Source: DATKRB01 sp963794215 | GTDB taxonomy: Bacteria; Actinomycetota; Acidimicrobiia; Acidimicrobiales; RAAP-2 | Reading direction: 5' to 3' | Assembly: GCA_963794215.1 (NCBI GenBank) | Contig: CAWCCQ010000001.1 | Location: forward strand, 1,276,468 to 1,340,467 | Length of the DNA: 64,000 nucleotides | In this document: positions 43,486-51,262 of the stretch, one piece after another | Position numbering within the stretch: the stretch's first letter is position 1 | Layout of the letters: every line of letters starts with the position of its first letter | Program-made: the position numbers and the translations under genes | Notes under the pieces: model-generated | Database searches by the model: none | What the model was told of the DNA's origin: nothing | Seen by the model: only the letters and a program-made list of their open reading frames with translations

Positions 43486-44368
43486 CCCCCCATCATGACG
43501 CTCGGCGCCGCTGCTCGGGTCGGCGCTGTCGCCGCACCGCCCCATTGCGTGACCTCGACCCGAACACGCTGCGCCGGACACGAATGAACATGCACGGGTT
43601 CGTTCCCACAGAGTTCATCGTGGCGCGTCACTCCGGTCACCGGCAGGCAACCTGATCGCCGTAGCGTGCTCTGGCCGGGCTCCTGTTGCAATCACGGACC
43701 ATTGCACCCGAGGAGCACCCCGATGCGGCGCAGGGGCCGGATCGCTCGAGAACGATCGCCAACGACGAGAGGCAGGACATGGCACGCGAACGGACCACCG
43801 GCCCTGCCCGGTGCTGCTCGATCATTTCCAACAGCGTCGGTCGGGCGATGCAGTGTCGAGAACCGGTCAGATGGCACGGCATGCTCGCTTCGGCACTCAA
43901 GCGCCCGTACCGGGTGTTTGCCTGCGATCTCCATGCCGATCTGCTGGTTGACCCCAGCCCAATCACCAAGCGCGTGCGCGCCGAGGACACGACGACCGAA
44001 CGGGTCATCATCCTCAAGTGACAACTCGCGGTGCCTGAGCCCCAGGTAGGCCGTTCGAGGTTGTAGCGGTACTTGGGGTTGTAGGTCTCCCATGGAGAAG
44101 TACGCTGCCAGCCACCGGCACCGAACGACATGTGCATCCCCGAGAGCCGGGCTGTCGACGGCAGCCTGGGGTTTCCAGTCCGGGAAGCATGCGTGCGCCG
44201 AAAATGGTCTTCGCCATCGTCGGCCCGCGGGGAGCTACCAATCCCATCGGCAGGCAGTGGCCAAGCGTGGGCAGCCGAACTGGACTCGACCACAATGAAG
44301 AGGTTTGCGATGATCTCGAGGCTGCACAACACGACGCGTCAGGTCCCTCATCTAGGCGGGCGCTGCCC
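43486..44368. other. Long region without a confident gene; possible transposase remnant
   Basis: 880 bp with no frame that looks like a functional gene. On the + strand around 43997-44055 the codons read ERVIILK, stop, QLAVPEPQVGRSR. This resembles the EILVLRHQLAVLRRQVGRPR start of IS481/IS3-type transposases with an internal stop. That is the only recognisable protein trace. On the minus strand a frame with PWETYNPKYRYNLER (about 44040-44095) also looks non-random but unidentified. Composition is slightly lower in GC than the core genes. This is the beginning of the accessory part of the window. Confidence 0.35.
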
Positions 44369-45046
44369 ATGTTGAGCCAGGCCATCGGTGGCCTATTGCC
44401 GTCGGCCATCGGAGTCGCCCTGAGTCCGATACCGATCATTGCGGTGATTCTGATCCTCGGCACGCCCAAGGCCAAATCCAATGGCTCGGCATTTGCGGTC
44501 GGTTGGGTGCTCGGACTGGTGGTGGTGAGCACCATCGTCTTGCTTACCCTGGGGGGCGACAGCAATCCGAGTAGTGATACCGCCACCGGCGTCAACTGGT
44601 TCGACGTGGTTCTGGGCGTCCTCTTCTTGGCCGTAGCGGTCCGACAATGGCACGGCCGGCCGAGGAGGGGCGAAGAGGCCACCATGCCAAAGTGGATGGC
44701 ATCCATCGACGGATTCGGGACAAGAAGGTCCGCTGCCTTCGGAGCCCTCCTGTCGGGCGCGAACCCCAAGAACCTCGCCCTCAGCGCAGCAGCGTCCGCC
44801 AGCATCGCCCAAGCCGGCTTGAGCACAGGTCAGAACACAATCGCGGTGACCGTGTTCGTCGTGATCGGATCGCTGTCGGTGGCCGGCCCAGTGCTCTACT
44901 TCCTCGCCGCTCCCCAAAAGGCAGGAGCTTCGCTGGTCGGCATCAAGGAGTTCATGTCTCATTACAACGCCGTCATCATGATGGTGGTTCTTCTTTTGTT
45001 GGGCATGAAGCTTCTTGGCACCGGGATCGCCGGACTGGGAAGTTGA
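44369..45046 (+). CDS. GAP/Sap family multi-pass membrane protein
   Basis: 225 residues from ATG 44369. About six membrane helices: LLPSAIGVALSPIPIIAVILIL, SAFAVGWVLGLVVVSTIVLLTL, WFDVVLGVLFLAVAV, then KNLALSAAASASIAQAGL, NTIAVTVFVVIGSLSVAGPVLYF and NAVIMMVVLLLLGMKLLG. The internal pseudo-repeat (SPIPIIAVIL and GANPKNLALS) and the NPKN motif are typical of GAP proteins, related to the sulfolipid-1-addressing protein Sap and to LysE-like exporters. Likely a lipid or small-molecule exporter; the substrate is unknown. Confidence 0.8.
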   Translation: MLSQAIGGLLPSAIGVALSPIPIIAVILILGTPKAKSNGSAFAVGWVLGLVVVSTIVLLTLGGDSNPSSDTATGVNWFDVVLGVLFLAVAVRQWHGRPRRGEEATMPKWMASIDGFGTRRSAAFGALLSGANPKNLALSAAASASIAQAGLSTGQNTIAVTVFVVIGSLSVAGPVLYFLAAPQKAGASLVGIKEFMSHYNAVIMMVVLLLLGMKLLGTGIAGLGS

Positions 45047-45367
45047 GCGTGAGGCACGTGGCGGCGATCTGGTCCGTGCGAGCCACCCGCTCTCGGTGGG
45101 ATGGGCCCGAGCCGGCGACGTCCCCTGTCTGAGCGTCAGTCATCGCACAGCTCCCCCATCTGTTGCGCTCCCGCGAACGCCTGGTCCCAGTGTCGAGGCC
45201 CGCGTCGTCCGCGCTTGGGAGTGGCAAGTCAGGCTAGGGCACTACCCGATCCGCGTGAAAGCTCTGGAAGGCCCGGTGACCGACCCCCCCGATTCGGGTG
45301 AGGATCCGGCACCCCGCCGCGGCAAGGCTATGGCCATCATGAAGCTGCAACCACGGACGTAAGGTGA
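45047..45367. other. Intergenic region before the frameshifted membrane protein
   Basis: 321 bp. No gene, RNA or repeat is recognised. AAGGTGA at 45362-45368 serves as ribosome site for the next gene. A 36-codon frame starting near 45255 ends at 45362 but has no homology clue. Confidence 0.3.
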
Positions 45368-47059
45368 ATGTCCTCCCCAAGCGATGACACCGGGATCCAA
45401 CCAGAGGACGAAGGCCAGCTCGGCGGCACGGGCGACGTGGCGGACGGGGCCGCCATCGCGAGCGGGGCCGGGGTGGATGGCACCGAGGACACCCTCGTGG
45501 TGGAGGAGCACAGCGGAGATGCTCAGCCAGACCTGGTCCTGGAACTGGCCCGGGCAGAGGCCGAACGCGACGCCGCCGTAGCCGCGTTGGACAAGCAGGG
45601 GCGGCAGGGACCGGCGCGGCCGGAAGGTGCGCCGGTACCGTGGTCGCCGCGCTCGTCGTGGTCTTCTGCGTCTTGCTGCCCGTCACCTATGTCGTCACGT
45701 GGACCCACTACACGGTGCTCAACACCAACGGCTTCGTGCACACCGTCGGGCCAATCGGGACCGATCCCGGCGGTCACCGCGGCGGTGAGCACCGAGTTAA
45801 CCAATGAGATCTTCAACAGCCTGAACCCCCAGCAGATCATCGCCAACAGCCTGCCCCCGAAGGCCTCCTTTCCTGGCGGCACCCGTGACCAACGCAGTGA
45901 AGGGCTACGTCGCAGACGGCCGTCACCAAGGTGCTGCAGTCCAGCCAATTCCAGGCGCTGTGGAATCAGTCCATCCGATTTGCCCACACCCAGCTGCTGG
46001 CGGTGCTCAAGGGCAACAGCCACCAGGCGGTCACAACCAGCAATGGCCAGGTGGTGCTCGACCTCGTCCCGCTGCTCAACTCGGCGTTGCAGAGTATGCA
46101 GGGTTTCATCTCGGGCGTGGTGGGCAAGCCCATCACCCTGCCGACCATCACCGCGAGCGAGGTGCCCAGCACCGCTTGCCGACAGATCTCCAAGGCCTTG
46201 GGCCGGCCGCTCCCGTCCACCTGTGGGCAGATCCCGCTCTTCCCGGCCAAGCAGCTCGAAAACGCCCGCCGGGCGGTACGAATTTTCAACGGGGTCACGG
46301 TGTTGCTGCTCATCCTCACCCCGGTCGTGGCGGCTCTGGCGTTGTGGCTGTCGCGGCGCCGTCGCCGGACCCTGCTGCAACTCAGCGCCGGGGGCCTGCT
46401 TGGCCTGGTCGTGATCCGGCGGGTGGTGATCTGGCTCGAGTCGGCCTTGGAGAACAAGGGTGTGCCCGCCAACAAACAGGCCCGCCGCGCCATCTTCAGC
46501 CATCTGTTCCACGAGTACTTCAGCGTGAGCCGTTGGATTCTCGTCGGCTTGTTGCTCGTCTTCCTGATCGCGCTGGTCACGGGCCCATACCCCTGGGCCG
46601 TCACCTCTGAGGGCGAAGGTGGCCCACTTCGCCAGGGAGGGTTGGAACGTTCTGGGCGCGGCCTATGGGCACGCCCGCGACGACGCCACCGTCGCGTGGG
46701 TCGTCTCCCACCTGGATCTGCTGCGGATCCTGGGCGTCGCACTGGCCGTGGTACTCCTGATCGCCCTGTCCGTGTCGTGGATCGGATTCTTGATCATCGT
46801 CGTGCTGCTCGCGGCCTACGAGCTGTGGCTGCGTTCTCTTGGCCAGCGGGCGCAAGCTCTGGCGGCGACCGCGAGGCCCGCCGAATCTGACGGCCACGGT
46901 GCCGCCCGACGACCAGCCACACTCGCCAAAAGAGACCGGACTCGCTACCCCGGTGTAGGCCTGTCGTCGCAACGGGCGAGGTCTGGCCGGGGCCAGCGAT
47001 CGCCGCATCGGGCGCACCGGGCCGATGGGTGTGGTCGAGGGTTTGCAGGTCGCGCCTGA
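45368..47059 (+). pseudogene. Integral membrane protein of unknown function, at least five frameshifts
   Basis: ATG 45368 follows AAGGTGA. The first 85 residues are acidic and soluble (MSSPSDDTGIQPEDEG...). Joining frames then gives TVVAALVVVFCVLLPVTYVV, an extracellular region (HYTVLNTNGFVHTVGPI, AVSTELTNEIFNSLNPQQI, LQSSQFQALWNQSIRFAHTQLL, NGQVVLDLVPLLNSAL), and three or more C-terminal helices (IFNGVTVLLLILTPVVAALAL, WILVGLLLVFLIALVTG, ILGVALAVVLLIALSVSWIGF). Breaks lie near 45635, 45770, 45870, 45915 and 46610. The pattern resembles actinobacterial multi-pass proteins with a large extracytoplasmic loop carrying a repeated 'V-LDL-PLL' motif. Either decayed or poorly read; function unknown. 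Confidence 0.6.
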
Positions 47060-47155
47060 CGGCGTGGACTGCTTCGGTTGCCCGCGCAAGGAGCGTTGTC
47101 CACACAACCCCAGAATCTCCAGGCATGTAGAGTGCCAGTTAGGAGGCACAAATAC

Positions 47156-47194
47156 CGGGGAGTGGCGCAGCTCGGTAGCGCGCCTGCTTTGGGG
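47156..47194 (+). tRNA. 5' half of a tRNA-Pro(UGG) gene, broken after the anticodon loop
   Basis: CGGGGAG (47156-47162, acceptor), TG, GCGC-AGCTCGGTA-GCGC (D arm), G, CCTGC (47183-47187, anticodon stem) and TTTGGGG (loop, anticodon TGG at 47190-47192) follow the tRNA-Pro consensus exactly. After the loop the expected GCAGG stem, variable loop, T arm and CTCCCCG acceptor strand are absent; the sequence becomes unrelated. No 3' half was found elsewhere in the window. It cannot be a functional tRNA. Truncation at the anticodon loop is where tRNA-targeting integrases cross over. Confidence 0.75.
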
Positions 47195-47261
47195 CTAGCA
47201 AGACGTAAGCGTTGTACTGACCTGTGATTGTCCGGGTCGATTTGGTCCGAATTGCGCCGAG

Positions 47262-47287
47262 TTATGCGCGGCAAAATTATGCACGGC
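47262..47287 (+). repeat. Pair of 11-bp direct repeats downstream of the half tRNA
   Basis: TTATGCGCGGC at 47262-47272 and TTATGCACGGC at 47277-47287, 15 bp apart, one mismatch. They are flanked by CCGAG (47258-47262) and CTCGG (47286-47290) in inverted orientation. The arrangement resembles recombinase arm sites or an operator. Confidence 0.5.
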
Positions 47288-47372
47288 TCGGAGGGCCCCA
47301 TAGGACCTGAGCCTTGCAGTCTTGGCAGATGGCGAGGCCACGGCCTTCGACGCCGAGCATCGTGTCCTGCGG

Positions 47373-47657
47373 TCAATCGACGGGGAGGCGGATCCCGTCG
47401 TCCGCCCCACACTCCGGGCACGGCACGGCGTCCAACATCTCGGCTTGCGGCATGGGTCGGGGATGGTCGAGCGACGGGTCCACGGGAGCTCCGGTACAGC
47501 GGGTGCACATCGGCACGATCCGCTCCTTCTCGCCCGTGAGGTCGATCAGGGTGTTTGCGGTGGAGGCGCCGCACTCGACGCAGGGACGCTCGAGGGGCAC
47601 CTGGCCACGCCTTCTCCTGCTCGAATCACGAGAATCAGACGGGGGACTTGAACTCAC
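47373..47657 (-). CDS. Small protein with three CxxC zinc knuckles
   Basis: 94 residues. An Arg-rich N-terminus (SRDSSRRRRGQVPLERP) is followed by CVEC near residue 27, CTRC near residue 52 and CPEC near residue 80. Four or six cysteines could hold one or two zinc ions. No named family recognised. The Cys spacing and uninterrupted frame argue for a real gene despite its small size. Confidence 0.55.
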   Translation of the reverse strand: MSSSPPSDSRDSSRRRRGQVPLERPCVECGASTANTLIDLTGEKERIVPMCTRCTGAPVDPSLDHPRPMPQAEMLDAVPCPECGADDGIRLPVD

Positions 47658-47785
47658 TCGGCACTCGTGATGGCTCCTGATGGGTCATGCTATCTGGGCA
47701 GGTCAGGTGTCGTGTTTGGAGCCGCACCCCCACCCGTCGTGTCGGCTTGTGATGGGCCCTGTCGGGTCGTCCGGCAGAAGGCCAG

Positions 47786-48187
47786 TCAGTCACCCCGTCT
47801 ACGCTTCTTCCACGCTGCATGGTTGAGGGGGGTGTACCGGCGAACCTCCCCGTCATCCTGCTCCTGCATCACATGTGCCCACCGGTGCACCGTCTCGCGC
47901 TTGAAGTGCTCCTGGCTGAGCTCAAGGCTATGGCGGGCGCAAAAGGCCTCCCACGAGCCATCGATGGTCGCCAAGGTGGCGCCCAGGTCACGCACTCGAT
48001 CACGGTGCTCGTCAGGCATTTTGTCATCGGCCGTGACGAGCACCCAAGGGTCGGAGCGCTCAGACAGCCGGGCCAACAGCGGATCATCCTTGTATCTCGC
48101 CAACCCAAGCTCGGAAGCCGAAGCGACCCAGGGGCCACGAAGCCCTAACTCGCGTGCAACTGTTTCGCTGATGCTCGCGTCAATTAC
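47786..48187 (-). CDS. PIN-like (DUF5615-type) toxin, N-terminus unclear
   Basis: The frame is open from 48187 and reads VIDASISETVARELGLRGPW..., matching the first strand of PIN-like nucleases (the Asp in xxDASIS is the first metal ligand). It continues LGLARYKDDPLLARL, VLVTADDKMPDEHRDRV (second acidic cluster), and ends in a long basic tail (AAWKKRRRGD). No ATG, GTG or TTG precedes the DASIS motif; the first usual start is TTG 48103, which would delete the catalytic Asp. A one-base deletion at the AA of GTAATTG would connect it to TTG codons near 48200, 4 bp after the antitoxin stop. Pairs with the DUF433 gene as a toxin-antitoxin module. Confidence 0.65.
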   Translation of the reverse strand, partial: VIDASISETVARELGLRGPWVASASELGLARYKDDPLLARLSERSDPWVLVTADDKMPDEHRDRVRDLGATLATIDGSWEAFCARHSLELSQEHFKRETVHRWAHVMQEQDDGEVRRYTPLNHAAWKKRRRGD

Positions 48188-48203
48188 TCAATTGGCGAGT
48201 CAA

Positions 48204-48863
48204 TCAAGCGGCCGCCTCGTACGACCGCACCTGATCCCACCAACGCTGAGCGTCTCTGATCTCGGAAGCAGACAGACCGTACCCTTCTCGGAGTTCCTCC
48301 TGACCTCCGGGCTGGGACGCCTCAAGTGCCACGTCCTCAGCGGCGACCCTTCGCCCTCGAATCGCAGGGCGCCCAGATAGGAGGTTCGGATTCACCTCGA
48401 TATGGCGCAGACCGGGAATGTCACGAGCCGCCCAGCCGCCTCTTTCGAGGTCACGGGCAATGTGGACGAGGTCCATTTCTCCAAGAACGGGGTGCTGGCT
48501 CATCAGGTCAACCATGATCGACCGGTCTCGGGCAACCACCGTGCGTGTTCTGCGGCCCGATCCTGGCTTCGGCGTCCAGAGTTCAGTTGCCTGCAGCGGC
48601 CATTCAGTCCCGAGGCGAGACCTCAGATCCCGGACGATCTGTCCGATATCACGGGGAGCGACGTTCCGGTCCTCAAGTTCGTGAACCACCATGGCTTCGG
48701 CCACGTCGAGGAAGCTGTAGATCCTCGGAATCTTCGCTGAATGGGAGGAGCGGATGTACCCGCGGCGTGCCCACTGGCCGACACGCTTGCCGGACACGCC
48801 GGCTAGCTGGCCGACCTCATGCGCGAGGTAGTGCCCTGAGATGATCTCCAGCTGGTCACGCAT
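48204..48863 (-). CDS. DUF433-domain antitoxin with N-terminal helix-turn-helix
   Basis: 219 residues from ATG 48863. The N-terminal MerR-like helix-turn-helix (YLAHEVGQLAGVSGKRVGQWARRGYI, then RIYSFLDVAEAMVVHELEDRNV) should bind the operon's own promoter. The C-terminal DUF433 domain has the typical IEVNPNLLSGRPAIRGRRVAAEDVALEAS and a final helix EIRDAQRWWDQVRSYE. DUF433 proteins are antitoxins for PIN-like toxins encoded directly downstream, as here. Its stop lies just before the toxin frame, so translation is likely coupled. Confidence 0.82.
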   Translation of the reverse strand: MRDQLEIISGHYLAHEVGQLAGVSGKRVGQWARRGYIRSSHSAKIPRIYSFLDVAEAMVVHELEDRNVAPRDIGQIVRDLRSRLGTEWPLQATELWTPKPGSGRRTRTVVARDRSIMVDLMSQHPVLGEMDLVHIARDLERGGWAARDIPGLRHIEVNPNLLSGRPAIRGRRVAAEDVALEASQPGGQEELREGYGLSASEIRDAQRWWDQVRSYEAAA

Positions 48864-48941
48864 GTTTCCTATCGTAGGCCTGAGCTGGCTCAACGCTCTG
48901 GGACGGGTCATCGGCCAAATCTGCCCGTGACGCCCTCTCGG

Positions 48942-49187
48942 TCACCCAGCCAGCTTGCGCATCGCCCGTCGACCCCGCTGGGTCACCCCGCCCCATTCTC
49001 CCATGAGCAGTTCGGGCTCCTCGAGGGCGTAGCTGAGGCACTCAGGCCGCACGGAGCACCCCGCGCACAACTCACGGGCCCGGTCCAAGCTCCCGCCGCG
49101 CTCGACGGGGTGTGTACTTCCGAGGGGGTCGGCACCAGGGCGAAGGGTACGACGGGGATGGCGAGATTTGGTGCTTTCCTTCGGCAA
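48942..49187 (-). CDS. WhiB-like protein lacking the first cluster cysteine
   Basis: About 81 residues from TTG 49187, upstream of which the frame runs into the divergent PIG-L gene. RARELCAGCSVRPECLSYALEEPELLMGEWGGVTQRGRRAM contains Cys-x2-Cys-x5-Cys and the G-x-WGG turn of WhiB regulators. WhiB proteins use four cysteines for a 4Fe-4S cluster. The first, expected just before the GADP motif (ACRGxDP), is not seen; TLRPGADP is read instead. The basic C-terminal tail is short. Either a divergent member or a damaged gene. Confidence 0.65.
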   Translation of the reverse strand: MPKESTKSRHPRRTLRPGADPLGSTHPVERGGSLDRARELCAGCSVRPECLSYALEEPELLMGEWGGVTQRGRRAMRKLAG

Positions 49188-49235
49188 CGGGAATGCGTGC
49201 CGACCCGGTAGCGTCGATGCTGAGCTGCCCAAACA

Positions 49236-49984
49236 GTGCTGAGAGTAGGGATAGCCGTGCCCGATCCCGTTGCCGTTGTTTCCCCTCACCTCGACGACGC
49301 CGTGTTCAGCTGCGCTCGATATCTCGAATCGAGGCCCGGATCGCATTTGATCTCCGTCTTCGCTGGCGGTCCTTCGACTGTGAATCCGATCACACCTTGG
49401 CGCCGCTCGTGTGGGTTCAACGACGGAGACGACGTCATAAGCGAGCGACGAAGAGAGGACGGTTCACCCGCCGCTCTGCTCGGTGCGTCGAGCGAACCCT
49501 TGGGGCACTGGGACAGCCAGTATTGGAACGGTCCGTACGGCTACTCCGGTCCAACCGATGCCGACGGCATCGTCCAGGGAGTGGTCCACAACCTATCGGC
49601 GTGCGTCGAGAGGTTGGACGTAGAGCGATGGCTGATCCCCTTGGGCATTCGCCACGACGACCACATACTCACCGCTGCAGCATGCCGGAGCGTGGCTCAG
49701 GCGCACCCGGACCGATCATGGCTGGTCTACGAGGACTCGGCGTATTGGGTGCTATGGCCCGAAGTATCGCGTTCGCTGAGCTGGCTGCAGCGGGGCTCGG
49801 CGTGGAGTTTGACGAGGAACTAACTCTGACCTCGCCGGACGGTTCGGCCAAGCGGGCAGCTGTGGAGCTGTATGCAAGCCAGGTCAAGGCTCTGCAACAG
49901 CTAAAGCCGGAGCCTTCGCTGCCCAACTTCGTCGAGGCCGCGATCACCCGGCCTGAGCGTTTCCACCGGCTCTTGCTCAGATAG
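49236..49984 (+). CDS. PIG-L/LmbE-family deacetylase, one frameshift
   Basis: About 249 residues joined, from GTG 49236. PIG-L enzymes are zinc N-deacetylases of GlcNAc-type substrates (MshB and Mca in mycothiol metabolism belong here). The zinc motif PHLDDAVFS follows the first strand VAVVSPHLDD at residue 17. The second metal His is in LGIRHDDHILTAAAC. Near 49755-49780 the frame shifts; the downstream frame supplies AFAELAAAGLGVEFDEELTL and a helix AVELYASQVKAL. The usual PIG-L C-terminus ends in an Arg-rich turn, matching ERFHRLLLR here. Substrate unknown. Confidence 0.72.
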
Positions 49985-50148
49985 GGGCGCTCACGACGTG
50001 CCGCTGCGCGGAGGCGGCGCATGAGCCTCGGTGTAGAGGTATCGGCGGGCCTCCAGCGGAGGTGGCATCAGCCAGCACGTAGGATTCATCTACGCGGGAT
50101 GCGACTTGAGGCCGGCCTTCGGGTCGGCTTCGTCGCGTCAGGGGCGCA
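49985..50148. other. Short intergenic gap
   Basis: 164 bp with no recognisable gene or RNA between convergent genes. Confidence 0.3.
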
Positions 50149-50430
50149 TTAGCTGCGGTACGTGACCTCGTAGAGGTGGGCGGGCTCGATCTTGCTCCCC
50201 GATCCTTCCTGATCGGAGATCATCCGTTGGCGGCGCTCGGCGTTGGCTTCGTACGAAGCGCGGTCCTTCCACAGGTGGATTACAAGGCCCTCACCCGTAC
50301 CCGTGTCCGCAAGCGTAATGAGCTGCTCCGACCCCGGAACATGGGCCGCCTCATCTGCCACTGTGTTCGTCTCCGCTGTCGGCGTGGTGGCCCCGCTGGG
50401 CAGAGTGATCTGATGCACTTCAGCGATCAT
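50149..50430 (-). CDS. Dimeric alpha/beta-barrel (ABM-like) protein
   Basis: 93 residues from ATG 50430. MIAEVHQITLPSG, an Asp/Glu-rich loop, PGSEQLITLADTGTGEGLVIHLWKDRASYEANAERRQRM fit the beta-alpha-beta pattern of ABM/stress-response barrels. The region LVIHLWKDRASYEA parallels the LFEIWESGEDLERH helix of the other ABM protein at 40.7 kb, but the two are not close copies. Likely a small cytosolic enzyme or sensor; substrate unknown. Confidence 0.6.
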   Translation of the reverse strand: MIAEVHQITLPSGATTPTAETNTVADEAAHVPGSEQLITLADTGTGEGLVIHLWKDRASYEANAERRQRMISDQEGSGSKIEPAHLYEVTYRS

Positions 50431-51002
50431 GTCGCTGACCTCACCCCAAATTCGTACAACTCCCATTGCGAGTGTCACACCGCTTGGCAGCAGGGTCAAC
50501 CAACGCGCGGTGGTCGTTACGAACCCGGAACGGCTTCGTCGCGTCAGGGGTGAATCTGGCAAACTCCGTCGTGCGGCCCGGGGCGCCACCACGACGCATT
50601 TCGAGACAGGTATGGCCCCGGGCCGCGCATCTCCAATCATGCGATTGGCGGATGCGTACGAGTCGCCTGGGTTGATACATCTGAAGCCGGACGGCGCGCT
50701 GCCGAGCAAGTGTCGGGGCTTCCGTAACGGCGAAGGCTCGGGCCGCCGTCCGCCACCCAGAGTTGTCGGGTGTTGGGTGGCGCCCTGGTTTCGTCCACGG
50801 GGACGGCGGGTACCTCTCGACGGCGGCGACCAGCTCCAGTTGGATGCCGTGCGCCCCCCAGCCCAGCCTTTAGGTGGGCGCGGCCTTCGGGCCCGATCTT
50901 CGTGGCGTCGGGTCAGCCAAGCGGAGCGGGGCCGAAAGTCGTAGGTTTGTGAGTGAGCCGAGGAGGCTTGGTCGGAAACCCCCAAGGTGCTCTTGAAGGG
51001 GG
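50431..51002. other. Non-coding region of 570 bp
   Basis: No frame with protein-like composition. The only structured element is the hairpin at its right end (50977-51004), listed separately. An inverted near-copy GGCCCGGGGCGCC / GGCCCCGGGCCGCG lies at 50575-50625 but is probably just GC-rich sequence. Confidence 0.3.
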
Positions 51003-51004
51003 TT
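50977..51004 (+). promoter_or_regulatory. Hairpin burying the ribosome-binding site of the 81-residue ORF
   Basis: AACCCCCAAG (50977-50986) pairs with CTTG (50992-50995) and, after an AA bulge, GGGGGTT (50998-51004), with loop GTGCT. The 3' arm contains AAGGGGG, the only Shine-Dalgarno sequence for ATG 51012 nine bases downstream. Folding would block translation; opening would allow it. Seen as sequence pairing; regulation is inference. Confidence 0.5.
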
Positions 51005-51011
51005 GGGTGCC

Positions 51012-51257
51012 ATGGGCATCTACTTTGCAGACCTAGGGGATGCTGCCTTCGTTAGGCTCCCGCCCATGACCAGGGACATCGCGGTGCAGGTGGCAGTCGA
51101 GGCCTTGGCGACGTGGCACGATGCGGACCACGGGTTGCGGTGCACCTGCGTCGAAGGGGAGCAGTTCGGCTATCAGGCTGCGGCTGTCGTCGATGCGCTC
51201 ATCGCTGAAGGCTGGACGCCAGAGCCCTACGGCGGGCCGGGACCCGAGAGGCAGTAG
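51012..51257 (+). CDS. Small hypothetical protein
   Basis: 81 residues from ATG 51012, with AAGGGGG upstream. MGIYFADLGDAAFVRLPP, then TRDIAVQVAVEALATWHDADHGLRCTCVEGEQFGYQAAAVVDALIAEGW. Mainly helical, acidic, with two Cys as CTC. No known family. The start could also be ATG 51066 (MTRDIAVQ). The buried ribosome site suggests a regulated gene. Confidence 0.5.
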   Translation: MGIYFADLGDAAFVRLPPMTRDIAVQVAVEALATWHDADHGLRCTCVEGEQFGYQAAAVVDALIAEGWTPEPYGGPGPERQ

Positions 51258-51262
51258 CGGGC

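Noticed and set aside
43637..44332. A 231-codon minus-strand frame
   Set aside because: Composition is Ser/Arg-rich and it lacks any motif; frames on both strands are open here. Treated as non-coding with relics.
47156..47400. A tRNA-Pro with group I intron
   Set aside because: No 3' half, no P7-type core and no homing endonuclease were seen within the next few hundred bases, so a broken gene is the simpler reading.
49112..49984. A 290-codon plus-strand frame starting before the PIG-L gene
   Set aside because: Its first two thirds are out of frame with the PIG-L motifs; only its end, after a frame change, belongs to that protein.
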